Positions 13,292-25,200 of a stretch of 64,000 bases of DNA are shown here, one piece after another (within the stretch, counting starts at the first letter, position 1; every line of letters starts with the position of its first letter). This DNA is from Paracyclopina nana. Its lineage: Eukaryota > Arthropoda > Copepoda > Cyclopoida > Cyclopettidae. A program made the translations under genes and the position numbers. The stretch spans positions 4,159,001 to 4,223,000 of the forward strand of contig JAGUCH010000008.1 in assembly GCA_019096065.1 (NCBI GenBank). Reading direction: 5' to 3'. The notes under the pieces were generated by a model, which was given only the letters and a program-made list of their open reading frames with translations, searched no databases and was not told the origin of the DNA.

Positions 13292-13514
13292 CAACAGTGT
13301 TTGTTTTTCCATAGAGGGCATTTGAAAATTTGTCCCTCAAAAACTCAAATTGCAGTGCTTTCAAAAAAGTGACTGAAGCATATTATTGAGAGTTGGCAAA
13401 AGGTTTGCCCCCTCTCAATTTTTTTGTTTCTCAATTCAAAAAATTATTTTCACAGAATTATATTTATTATGTCAGAAGCTCTTCCATAGCATTGGTTTTT
13501 GGAGGGCGGGCCGA

Positions 13515-13724
13515 GATATCGACCAGGAATTAAATTGTTATCCAGAAAAAAACAAAAAAATTATTGCCTCTTCCGGGATTTGAACCTGGGTCGGACTGCA
13601 TTGCAATCTGAAACTCTGTCACTGAGCTATCAGAGCACCAATTCTTTGCATTATGATTGAAATATAAAGTTGAGCAAATGTTTAGGATTGCCCTTACACC
13701 AAACAAATTATGTTGACCACATTC
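13515..13724 (-). repeat. SINE-like element with tRNA-derived promoter, copy 2
   Basis: Second copy of the element at 13036-13269, in the same orientation. The tRNA-like segment is 13637-13571 (minus strand), with TAGCTCAGTGACAGAGT (A box) and GGTTCAAATCC (B box). It is better preserved than copy 1: most of a T-arm can be drawn, while the acceptor stem is broken. Both copies are followed at varying distance by the GC-rich hairpin, so SINE-like unit and hairpin may form one composite repeat. Confidence 0.55.
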
Positions 13725-13747
13725 TACAATATTCAGGCAATTTTTTT

Positions 13748-13913
13748 GGGAGCGGGCCAAAGAAGGCCTGCCCTCCAAATTTCACTATGACTTATGTTGC
13801 TCCCTGTTCAAAAAACAGGAAACTGTAAAAAAAAGCGCCAACAGTATACATGCAATATTAGTGGGAGCGGGCCGAAGGCCCGCCCACTCTCATTATTTTG
13901 GGAGGGCGGGCCC
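13748..13913. repeat. Cluster of GC-rich hairpins
   Basis: Imperfect hairpins at 13748-13776 and 13861-13887, and a single arm (GGAGGGCGGGCC) at 13901-13912, all variants of the hairpin at 12942. The arm at 13901 and the inverted arm at 17429-17440 could be the two ends of one 3.5-kb block. Confidence 0.6.
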
Positions 13914-14161
13914 TCAAAACTAAAACTGTAATACTATTAACAAACTGATTGATACATATTATTGGGAGTGGGCAAAAGGCCTACCCCTCTCTCCCTGCCC
14001 AGTAAGTCCTGTCTATCCAAGAAGTGTGTGTTCTAACAATCGATCCAAGGAGGATCCGTCTCTTTGATCTAGGGACCAACTACTATTCTAGCAAATAACA
14101 TACTAAGTTGGGGCTAAATTGTGTAACCATGGCTGACTTAAATTCACCCCAGCAAGAAGAA

Positions 14162-15446
14162 CTGACTTGTGACTTAACTAGCTAGGACTGATTTGGTTAA
14201 AAACAAACTACTTAGGAGTAGTAGCTAAGCCTAATTAAGCTTCACCTTGTGCAGCCACTTAAGGAGTAACTTGAGTCACCACCTCTGTCTTTGGAAACCA
14301 TAGCTGACTTGAGCAACAATAGATTACTTGGATAACCATGGCTGACTTAGATTTGCCAGGACATTTTTAGATTTTGGGCAGCCAGGTCCAAGAACTGACT
14401 AATCTATTAGTTGGTCTTGGTCTTTCAGTTGGTCATGATCAGCATTTGTGATCAAAGACACTAGTCAGTCCATGTGGACAGTTGGGACTCCTACCCTTGG
14501 ATCCACAATGGATCATCCGTGGATAGACTACGACAAATTGGCCTCTCATGGACAAAACAAATCATTCTTGGATCAACTACTTTTACAGATAATCCATTGA
14601 TCAACACGATGGATCATCATAGGATCAACAGTCAGAGCACACAGGCTATAGATAGACCAGGACAGACATATATTGGGTTAGACAAGAAATACCAACCCAC
14701 ATAAAAAAGCCTTTTCACGCTCACAAGAAATTCGGGTGAATTGGCCAAATTCTCATTTCAAGACCAATTTTCAGCATCTCATTTTTGAATGAGTTCTTGG
14801 CTATCAAAAGTGTCCAAATTAGAAGTTATTGACAAATTAAGATGAAAATTGGCCTTAACAATCAATTTTTCCTGGATAAAGTCCATTTTTGGAGAAATAG
14901 TAGAACAGCTTGGCCATTTTGAGGCAATCAAGATATTGTGACAAAAAAAATAACCAAGACACCATTTCAGGATAATCAATTGAAATTGGACCCGGAAATT
15001 TGTGGAATGAGGAGCTATGATAGCCTGTTTTTAGCTTAGGGCTATAAGAAAAAGGTGCCATGTCAAATTTGCAACTTTTTCGGGATGAGCATGAAAGCGG
15101 CATTTTCAACCACTACGCAACTGTACTTGAATCACATTAAGTTTTTGGATCGACAAACGGATCATCTTTGGATAGACATAAGGCGGACAGCACTTGTGTC
15201 AACTCAACTAATCAGCCTTGGATCGATTGGGAAAACATACTGTTCTTGCATCGACTGAAAAATTTCACATTTCAGGCTTTTTTCAAAAAAAGGTGGTGAA
15301 AGTCACCATATTTAACAAGCTTTTTCAATTTTCTAGCTTCAAGGAATCTCAAGGTTTGTGCTGTTGTAGCTCAAGCATTCAAGCCAAGCAGACACTCATT
15401 CCATCAATAACATTAAAATACTGTCTCCTGTCTCAAATCTAGCTAT
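14162..15446. repeat. Tandemly duplicated ~1.28-kb unit, copy 1
   Basis: Contains segment A (14162-14590) and segment B (15047-15446). A recurs at 15449-15885 and B at about 16038-16512, in the same order and orientation. The copies differ by scattered substitutions, small indels and a different A-B spacer. No protein-coding signal found. Short TTGGATAGAC and TTGGATC motifs recur within it. Confidence 0.75.
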
Positions 15447-15448
15447 AT

Positions 15449-16512
15449 AACTGACTTGTGACTTAACTAGCTTGGGCTAACTTGGTAAAACACAAACTAC
15501 TTAGGACTGACTTGGGTAGCCAAGCCTTATTAAGATTTACCTTGTGCAGCCCCTTAAGGAGTGACTTGAGTCACCACCTCTGTCTTTGGAAACCATAGCT
15601 GACTTGAGCAGCAATGGATTACTTGGATAACCATGACTGATGTAGATTTACCAGGACATAGGTAGATTTTGGGCAGCCAGGTCCAAGAACTGACTAATCT
15701 ATTAGTTGGTCTTGGTCTTTCAGTTGGTCATGATCAGCATTGTGATCAAAGACACTAGTCAGTCCATGTGGACAGTTGGGACTCCTACCCTTGGATCCAC
15801 AATGGATCGTCCATGGATAGACTACGACAAATCAGCCTCTCATGGAGAAAACAAATCGTTCTTGGATCAACTAATTTTACAGATAAGCTTTTCATTGCTG
15901 AAACTGTTTTTTTCTAACCTGGCTTTGCTGATGAGCCAATCAAACTGCTGCTTTTGATCACATGACAAGTTTCACGTGCTACAGTCTTTCCAAATATGCT
16001 TGCCCAAAAAGCGCCATCTAGTGAAAAAGTTTTTCCCTCCAATGGCTTATAAAAAAAGGTGCCATGTCAAATTCGCGACTTTTTTGGGATGAGCATGAAA
16101 GCGGCATTTTGAACCACTGTGCAACTGTACTTGAATTGGCTGGACAAATTGTTCTTGAATCAACTATGAAAACATAGTTTTTGGATCTACAAACAGATCA
16201 TCTTTGGATAGACAAAAGATGGACAGTATGTGCATCAACATGACTAGTCAGCCTTGGATCGACTGGGAAAACATACTGTTCTTGCATCGACTGAAAATTT
16301 CACTTTTCAAGCTTTTTTCAAACTTTTCACTATTTTACATAAAGGAAAAAATGGTGATTAAGTCACCGTATTCAAATAAGCTTTTTCAACTTTCAAGCTT
16401 TTCAAAATTTGGTTCAAGCAATCCCAAGCTTTGTGCTGATGTAGCTCAAGCAAGCCAAGCAGAAACTCATGCCATCAAAAGGCATTAAAATACTGTCTCA
16501 AATCTAGCTATA
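15449..16512. repeat. Tandemly duplicated unit, copy 2 (shorter spacer)
   Basis: Copy 2 of the unit at 14162-15446: segment A' at 15449-15885 and segment B' at about 16038-16512. The A-to-B spacer is shorter than in copy 1 and mostly unalignable, so a deletion or replacement occurred after the duplication. Confidence 0.75.
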
Positions 16513-16554
16513 CTTTTGCTGTAAGAGTCTAAATTTAGTAGCTGAGCACTTTCT

Positions 16555-17000
16555 CCAGCCATGGTAGTCTCTTTTGCCAGTCTATCCAAGGATAGTCTGC
16601 TCTGCAAGTCTATCCAAGGACAGTATGTTTTTGTCAATCCAGGGACAGTTTGTTGCTGCATTCTAACAATGTACATACAATACGTTCTAGCTTTCAATCC
16701 AAGTATGATCCATTTTTTGGTGCAGGGACAATCAGTTATGTCAGGCTATCCAGTCACAGTTTGTTATACTTGTCCCAGGTCCTGCTAGGTCATACTAGTC
16801 TATCCAAGGACTATCCGTTTCATTGATCCAAGGACTGTTTATCTTCAAAGTTGATCCAGGGACTATGAGTTATGTCTGTCTATCCAAGGACAATCTGTTG
16901 CAGTCTATCTAAGGACAGTATGTCCTAGTTGATCCAAGCATGGCCACCTGATAGTTGGTCCTGGTTCTAGCAAACAGTTGGTTCTGGTCTGAGTTCGTCT
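16555..17000. repeat. Array of short TCTATCCAAGGACAGT-like motifs
   Basis: Between about 16,590 and 16,935 the motif TCTATCCAAGGACAGT and variants recur many times at irregular spacing. The same motif occurs inverted (TTGGATAGAC) in the adjacent duplicated units, so this stretch can pair with its left neighbours. Function unknown. Confidence 0.6.
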
Positions 17001-17440
17001 CAGTTGATCCATGCATAGGACACAGGTCTTCTTAATATTAGCATATTTGAACCTGAGTGCAACTACTAGTTCAACTGAATATCAGAGAGAGCGGCAATCT
17101 TGGCTAGCTGAGATCTACACGAGCCCTCCAAAATTTGCAAAGGTCAAACTTATTTACTTGGCGAGGTGGAGTGACAGAAAAATTGTCCTAAAAATCCTAA
17201 AAATTGTGCCACCTATGACTTTGACCAGTTTCAACCTTTGCAATCTGCTCAGCAATGTGTGTTGGAAGATTGCCGCTCTCTCTTATAACATAGTTAAACT
17301 AGCAACTACACATATTGTGACTCAGCTCCATTTAAAAGTGAAGGTTGCTGAAGGAAAAAGCTTTGTGATATGAAGCATGCTTTCCATTTTTTTATTTAAA
17401 TAAAGGGCTACTTTCAAATATTTCCGTAGGCCCGCCCTCC

Positions 17441-19322
17441 GCTGTCCATTTATGGACGCCTTTACCTAGTTTCAATATCCCATATCCTATCCTCAAGAGA
17501 GTCGTCATCATAGGAAAAATGAGGAAAATCTGACAAGTGCCAAATTAACTTCTTCTTCCAACTGAACTCCATTTTTCAACAGACTCAGTGGCTTTTTGTA
17601 GTGAAGCCGTCAAGATTATTGATTACTTCCTTCCATTTTTGGAAAAAAATCAGTGCTCAAAGTTGATGAACATTTGGTCATCATCCAACGGATGAGTGAG
17701 CAGTTCCTCATCATCATAAAAGTCCACCACCACCACGTGCCATCTAAGGACAGGAAGCTGAATTTGTAGGGGGTTAATGATCGAAACTGGACATCTACAC
17801 TGGTGAGACAGTTTGGGTCAAAAGCGAGGCCGGCGCCAGACTCATGCGGTGCCTTTCTTGAATATTATTCCTTAAAGAGAGATCTTAATCAGGGCACATC
17901 AAACAACTGCAGCTAGCGTCTTGTTGCCATAAATCATGGAGAGCCACTTTAGCCAGAAATTTGCACAGGAATTCCTTTTTTTTGCACTTAGCCTAAACAT
18001 ATTTATAAGTGTGCGAGCTCCAATAAATTCAGCGCATTTTGTTTACTTTTCAGAGCCTCGTGACAACGGATTTATGTTTGTTTAGCCAACACATCATTGT
18101 GACAAATGGGTCAGGAGAGCACATTTATTTTTAGCTTCGAAAGTCAATCTGAGCTACTTCTATGTACACATAAAGCTCAGTGCTTTAAAAGTGCAGTTTA
18201 GTATTTTGACTTGCAGTTTTTGTGCTTCAACATGATTTGAAGAGCCAGCTGCTTTTGCTGTTCAAGGTCGCTCATTGAGCTCACTCCCTTAATGATCCTG
18301 TTTTTCACAACAAAAGAAAGTCCATTCAGCAGATGCCTTTTTGCTCATTGAAAAACAAGTAAATATACTATGCGTTAGTTTCGCATCATGAAGTCGCGCC
18401 AGGCTAGAAAACAAGATCATATAAATTGATTGTGAGCTGGTCTCGTAAAAATTCTTGGAGAACTCTTGAGGTCCATTAAGTGACAACAAAGAGTGAAAAA
18501 TTCCTATCATTGAATGGGGAAAATTGGAGGTCACAAAATATGCTCATCAATCTCAGCCAATCTATTCCTCTTTGAATTTCATGTTTGCTGCTGCTGGAAA
18601 AACAGATTACAATCAAAGTAGCGTTCAAAGGCTTTAAACTTTTCATGTCAAAAAATCAAGCTCTTTGTTTACTACCTACATCTGGAAAATGAGCAGTTTT
18701 TTTGGGGGTACTTTTTTATCATCATCTAGTGCTCACATCACGGTCAGTTATCTCATTAATTTTTCTCACTTGAGGCATATTTGAAACAAAAGGCTGACGA
18801 CTGAGCTAATCCAATCTTGAGCTTGCAGGTGCAAAATGAGGAGTAAAAAATTGTTGACATTTAAAAATGTGGCCGAAAAAGATTACATGGTGAAATAGTC
18901 CAAAACAGATCGGGTTACCAATCTCAATTGACCAGTAGTAGAGTAGCTTTTTGTGCTCAAGTGTTGACCAGTTATTTCGGCTGAGGTCAAACGAACGAGT
19001 GAAAGAGAAGTACCTGCTATTTCTGGAGCAAAACATCATCTGTCATGTGAAAAAGAAAGGGCAAAAGAATTTCAAAGTTTGAATGTTTTTACACCACATT
19101 TATTTACTGTTTGAAACGTTTTCACTTCAATGGAGCAGAGGAATTTCAAAGAAGCCCCCAAAACCACATTATGGAGACCATAAAGGATACCATTTAACTC
19201 TGGGTGGCCAAATATTTTACCATCAGTAGCTAAAAATACCCGTATTTCTATCATTTTCCAGTTCCAGCTCAATTGCTTATAATGATTTATATTCTGTTCT
19301 AAATGAATTACAATATAAGACA
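17441..19322. other. Non-coding intergenic DNA
   Basis: AT-rich, without a supported gene. I see no conserved frame, RNA gene or long repeat between the end of the repeat block and the tRNA-Glu gene. Confidence 0.45.
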
Positions 19323-19394
19323 TCCGGCATGGTCTAGGGGTTAGGATAGCTGGCTCTCACCCAGCAGGCCCGGGTTCGATTCCCGGTGCCGGAA
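19323..19394 (+). tRNA. tRNA-Glu (CTC)
   Basis: 72-nt cloverleaf. The acceptor stem TCCGGCA pairs fully with TGCCGGA, discriminator base A. The D-arm contains the A box TGGTCTAGGGG, the anticodon loop reads CTCTCAC (anticodon CTC) and the T-arm has the B box GGTTCGATTCC. A run of seven T follows within about 10 nt as RNA polymerase III terminator. Identical over its full length to the gene on the opposite strand at 22143-22214. Confidence 0.95.
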
Positions 19395-21128
19395 ACCTTT
19401 TTTTATCTTAGTTAGTTCGGCAGCTGGTGCACAAACAGGTGCTTCTTCTCTAATTTTGATTTGATCTTGCATTTTCTAATGATTAGTCTCATCAGTTTCC
19501 CAATTTGACATGTGACTCCTGCACAATCAGTCATCTGTATTTTGATACCATTAAAGGAACGACAGCAGTCCAACCAGCAAATTATTCGAATCCGAATTAG
19601 TTTTTTCCTCAACAGTGAGCACTTATCTGTTGGCTCTTGACAGTTGGTTAAAGAATGGCTTTCGATGCAATCGCAGGAATTTGCATGGTATGAGCCTTGT
19701 TTGTTATTGTTCTCCTTCTTCTCAAACTAATGATCGTAGTTGCTCCTCTTTTTGGCACACAGTGGCCTAACGAAAAAACGAGTTGAAAAAAGTCAGATTT
19801 CAGATAAGTGGGAACCAATTAATTTTTTGCATTGTAAACCTAATAGGAGAGATAAATTTCAATGCTGCTGGACATCACACTGTGCACTGGGCTAAAAGAT
19901 GAGTTTTGCAGATGCAGTCTCTTAGGCTTAGAGGTCGTAAAATTTGCGGTCAAGAAAATGAAGGTTTTTGTGTTTGTTGAAGCAGACTGATCGCGGTCAA
20001 TGATAAAAATTGGTGCAAGAAAATGCCGTCGTCGTTCCCAGCCGAAACAGGAGCAGTTCAACCAGATTTGCAGCTTCGTTAATGCGAATTTTTAGCATTG
20101 CTCCCCTTTGATGCAAAGAGCTGCAACAAACTTATGGAAACAACCAAGATTGGCCTTAGATTTTAAGTAGGCTTTTCTTCGTAAGGTTAGTTAGTTGCAC
20201 AGTGTGCCAAAATCTCACCATCTTTTGAAAACATCCTTTCATTCAATCTTGACATCTTTGTCATTTGTTTTTGCTCTCGCATTCTTGACCAATCTTGGCT
20301 GACCGATAAGCTGATTCATTTTTTAACGAGGTTAACTTATTAAGATTAATAAATGCCTTCTGAGGCTGATCCGGATCTCCAATCAGGTTTATTTTCTTAA
20401 TTGGAATTATCAGTTACCATTAATTAACATTAACTGGTGTTTTTTTCATGCCGCCTCATTTTGGTGCTTGGAGTCATCAGTGCAAATTCAAAATGTCATG
20501 GCTTGCTCGCAGATTAATTTTCACCGAGCCTCTCGTATCAGTCAAATTGGTCGAGAATGACGCATCAGATTCAAAGTTTGGCATGAAAATGAAGCTCATA
20601 CACTAGCTCTACTATATACAGAAAAGTTATCAGCTAAGTTGATCAAACAGATTTGCCATTCAGATAGGTAGACGAATTTTCATGCTCACCAAATGCTGCA
20701 CAGCGTGCTGGTTAGGCACGTGACTTTTATTCAAGGTAAATATAGCTAACGAGCAAATTTCCAAATAATCGACTCTATTATATTTCTGTAAAGAATGTAC
20801 GATTCAGGCCAATTTTCGTGAAATGATTATAATTTAAAGTGAACGGACTATGCAATTATTCAGCATCTCATTTGAGAGGTCTAGGAAGTCGTAAAGAATA
20901 TCTATTTTATGGCCAGTGTGCATACTAATTAAAGCTTAAGGTGCGAGAGTGAATTTTCAAAAAGTTATCTTGAAGGAAAAAAGAAAAGGGGTGAAAATTG
21001 CAACAAAAGGACAATATAATGGGTTCACGAGGAGTGTGACACACCCACCAAATTTTTCTTCAAACAGATGCGCGCTCGGCTTTTTAAAAAAGCTCCTTTG
21101 TGCACCTTATCGGGATTATGACGACACG
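19395..21128. other. Non-coding DNA between tRNA-Glu and a MITE
   Basis: AT-rich sequence with no supported gene or strong repeat. Confidence 0.45.
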
Positions 21129-21296
21129 GGCTTAGTCTTTCGCAAGTTTTGCATAGTCACGCTATTTAAATAGCTCATAACATAAAACGTATTTAAATAG
21201 CAGCTATTTAAATACATCCAGAGGCTATTTAAATACATTTTATGCTATGAGCTATTTAAATAGCGTGACTATGCAAAACTTGCGAAAGACTAAGCC
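21129..21296. mobile_element. 168-bp fold-back (MITE-like) element
   Basis: The whole element is a near-perfect inverted repeat. The left arm starts GGCTTAGTCTTTCGCAAG and the right arm ends CTTGCGAAAGACTAAGCC; arms of about 70 bp surround a short centre. Inside are several TATTTAAATA blocks. No ORF and no clear target-site duplication. Its motifs CATAGTCAC and CTATTTAAAT also occur in the ends of the 42.4-46.7 kb element, so the two may be related. Confidence 0.8.
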
Positions 21297-22142
21297 GCTA
21301 TAATGCTATTTGCGAGCATTCTTTCAATTTTCGCCTCAGCTTTTGTAAAGTTGCGCTACATCTCCAAGTTTATAGCCAATTCATGCCAGCCTTTGAAGCT
21401 GAGTGTATATTACACCCTGAAATTATAGGAAATAGTAATCACAGCGTTGAATCTGCAGGAATTCCTGCAATACTAAACTTGGTATTTAGACAGAATCTTA
21501 CAAGCAGCAGATTTACAGCGCCTTTGATGTGAATTGAAAAGCTTGGTGCATGAACAGAACACCCTACTATTATACAACCCCTTATAAAAGTCTGGACAAG
21601 GCAATAAAACGTTTGGAGCTATTTTGGAGGTGTCAAGGAAGGTAAAAAGATACTAGATAATTTGAGGGCTGTTTAGTTAGTTGCAAAGCGTTGCACGTGT
21701 TCGCCTTCTTTCGTTAGAGGGACACTGCCTGCATCTAATGTTTACAAAACTGAGATCTTGCTCATTTTAAAGCTTCAAATTGATTCGTTTGGCTTGAGTC
21801 AAGTGACAAAGACAGGAGATAATCTCTTACTTTGGTTTGGCGGCAGAATAACAAGAAGCTTAGCTTCCAAGTAAGGAGATCATCGGTGAATCATTGACCC
21901 AGCTTCATATGAAGCTCGCATTGTTTGCGAAAAACTCTTTGGCTCCTATTGTACAGATGTCATGTAAAACCACCATATTCACATATGCACGATAATATTT
22001 TGTTATTGTTGTTAATACCAAATCCACCCCCTTCATCTTTTTGTTGGTTGCTGATCTGATAAACTTTTGCTTTTGTTCAATGAATGTGTGCAACTGTCAC
22101 TCACCATGGCCTGGAAAAAAAAGAGAAGAAGGAAAAAAATGA
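21297..22142. other. Non-coding DNA
   Basis: No supported gene or repeat. The oligo-A run just before 22,143 is the oligo-T terminator of the minus-strand tRNA-Glu gene. Confidence 0.45.
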
Positions 22143-22214
22143 TTCCGGCACCGGGAATCGAACCCGGGCCTGCTGGGTGAGAGCCAGCTATCCTAACCCC
22201 TAGACCATGCCGGA
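22143..22214 (-). tRNA. tRNA-Glu (CTC), inverted identical copy
   Basis: 72 nt, identical to the plus-strand tRNA-Glu(CTC) at 19323-19394, with acceptor stem, anticodon loop CTCTCAC and both internal promoter boxes intact. A T-run follows on the minus strand. Flanks differ from those of the other copy, so only the gene itself is duplicated or conserved. Confidence 0.95.
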
Positions 22215-25200
22215 TACTTGACACAGAAGAAAATCTGTGGATATTATATACAAAAGTATAGTCAAAGTTGGATTTTTGTAATTAGTTGCGACTGCTGCTC
22301 TGAAAGCGATCCACCTGCATCCTTTTTTACCATAGAAAGAGAGAGCGAAATAGTAATCCAATTTTTTTACTGGCCTTTTCATAGGGTGAATTTTGAGTGA
22401 CAGCAGGGTAGCCAACAGAGTGGAACAGTTATCTGTCAGTCAACCAAAACACCTAAAAAATGCAACAGATATATAGGAATTTTCACAATTAGCTGTAGCT
22501 TCGGCAGACAAAAAAGTGAGAGAGAAAATTGCTGACTGAAGAGTAGTATTTAGAGATGAGGAAGTTGCATCATCACCATTTTAAAGAACATTTGAAAACA
22601 ATGCAGTCCTTGTGATGATGTCAGGCAAAATATTTGCAAAATTTGGTGGCCTTATTCATTCTTCATTTTGTTTACTGACCTCCAAGGGAAGAGATCATGG
22701 ATCACAAGATGAGATTAGGTTTTGACCCCTCTGTGCACACTGAGAAGATAAGAAAAATTGGTCTCTTCATTTTCCAAGAATTTTTCCTCCTCACAAAGCC
22801 AAAATAGGGTTGAGGTTGCATGTCAAGCTAAGTGGGAAAATCACATGACAATGGCCCTATTCAGCTCACATTAACTGAAGGAAAACTTATTTTCGCGCGT
22901 TCAAGCATCACTGCATCCCAGAAAGAATCTTCTTGGCTTGGCATTCTTCGGAAAAAATAGATTTTTCACCATTTCCAGTTTTCCACTTGATTGAAACTGC
23001 AGACACGCAAAAGTGGCCGTAATGATGGCGGCAAAATAAGCTCTTCATTCAATGGCTAATATGATGAGGAGAGGGTCGCTTTCGGCACCAATTTTCCAGA
23101 TCTCTTCAAAGGTTTTAACCCTTTCTTCTTCGTGTCTGTTCCTTTGGACCTCTCTCTTCTGTGTTGAGCCGCCCCCTGCCAAAAAAGCAAGAGTGAGTGT
23201 GAAAAATCTCAAGATTTCCATGAATGAGCTAATTTCCATCCACACACATCAATCAAAAATCTTCCCACGTTTTTTCGAGGCTTTCTGATAATTTGCACCA
23301 ATCTACCCCAAGCTGCTGACCAAATAATTTCTGGTTAAGTCTCAGGCCAATCCAGGCAAGGGGGTAATTTTCGATCCATCATCTAGTCAGGTGTGTAATT
23401 TGCACTTCCAATAATTGCGGATCATTTGTCAGCGACAAAATTGGACAACTACTTTGCCGTCCATTCATTGACCCTTAATTTCACATACTATCGGAAAAAG
23501 AGAAACTTTTAAAGCATCAATCAGATTGGAGGCTATTTCCTCTTTGGAATCAAAGTTTTGCAGATGTGTTTGGTGTGTCAGCATTCATTATGTGCCCATT
23601 GAGGTGACATTTCCTGACGGAATGAGAAATGATTTAGACAGTTGCAGTCCAGTTTTCTACTGAAGCTGCCCAAAATTCCATGAGAATTGGCATCATGATC
23701 ATCATTTGCTCAACCATGAAGAAAAAGATAAAAGGGTTCGCGCACAAAATCACCGTTCCGGAACTGCAGATCAACGGTTTGCCCATAGGAGAGCAGCCCA
23801 ATAAATGCAGAGACTCTCCAACTAATGCATCCTTTTTAAATGTTCCCACTTAAAAAAGGGGGGAAATTGAAAAGCTGACAATAATAATAGCAATTAGCGA
23901 GAGCTTTCTCTGAGTTTTTCTCTGGCCTATAAATGAACTTGAAATGAGGGAATTTTCGAGTTGCAGTAAACTGAAAGTAATGGCATGTTTTTAGCCATAA
24001 GTCTTTTCCGAAAGGATGAAAGGGTGCACAAAACAACCACAAACAACCATAGCGGCAGCTGCATTTGTTGGTTGCCATATTGCCCAAAATGGCGTCTCCC
24101 AAAAGTGTCTATAAATATTGCACCCTGCTGAGAAATTGTAGACATGAACATTATGAGCTGCTGATACTTATTACATACAAAGGACTTGTCAGTCAATCAA
24201 GTGCCGATCAATTTTGTTCTTTACTACGCATTCCAGGGGGCTTCTTATCTCAACTAATGCTAGCAATTTACTCGGCACTCCTCAAAAATGGCGAGGCCGG
24301 GTCTATTTTAAGCAGTCATTTCACTAATCCCAAAAATGGCCGAAACAGACGAATTCGACCAAACTTTTCCAATTTACCCCAGCAGCTAGCAATAAAGTTT
24401 ACCAATGCGAAAATGTACCAAAACTTTGCATACTCCATAGACATTAGCAATTGATTAAATAACTTGGCTCTCAGCTTGGCGCCTTTTTGCAGGTCTGAAA
24501 AACCACACTGCTGTTGTAAAAGACCACCCAGTTGAAGCAAGTCCGAAATTGCTTAATGATCGTTTGTAAGCCGCTAATGGTAATGCAATGGAGTAACTCC
24601 ATTTCAAACACGAAAACAGCTCATTTGCATATCGGAGCACACCATAACTCTTTTCATTTGTCATTATGAATATTGGAAAAGTATGCGAAACTACCGTAGG
24701 AAAATTCTGAAGGCAGACAGGCAGGCTAATCATTAATCAATTGGAGAACACCATTTATGTCAGGCTCAGAAGCAACACAAGCACTGATTGATGCCATCAA
24801 ATTGCCATCAATTTAAGTCATACCATAGTTATGGCAGGATAATAAACACTCCAGCCTAACTGAGAATCAATACAGCAATTTAGCTGCTGCATGTAGATGT
24901 ATTTAGAAACAACGTAAATTGATCTCCATTACAGCTCGTAATAAATTGCTCTTTTCTACATACATTTATTTACGTGAGTCATGAAGTAGAAGAAGAAGAT
25001 TGGCAGCATTTGTGAGCAGTATGTTGTTGGCTCATGATCAAACATCGATAATTTCTCGACACGTGGATACGTCAATATGCTGAATTAACTTTGTTTGCTC
25101 GGCTGAGGAAAAAAATACCCAGCCAGTGATGCATTGAAAATCAGATCAATGAACCTATACTATCTCGAAAGCCTTTACTTTCCCTGGGGAAAACTGAATA

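Noticed and set aside
14162..15885. The ~430-bp direct repeats (14162-14590, 15449-15885) as LTRs of a retroelement
   Set aside because: They continue into a second repeated segment in the same order, so this is a tandem duplication. There is no primer-binding site, polypurine tract or internal coding frame.
17011..17373. 120-codon plus-strand frame with a hydrophobic start
   Set aside because: Lies inside the 13.9-17.4 kb repeat block, with no recognisable domain.
24065..24454. 129-codon plus-strand frame
   Set aside because: No recognisable features, and overlapped by other similarly random frames.
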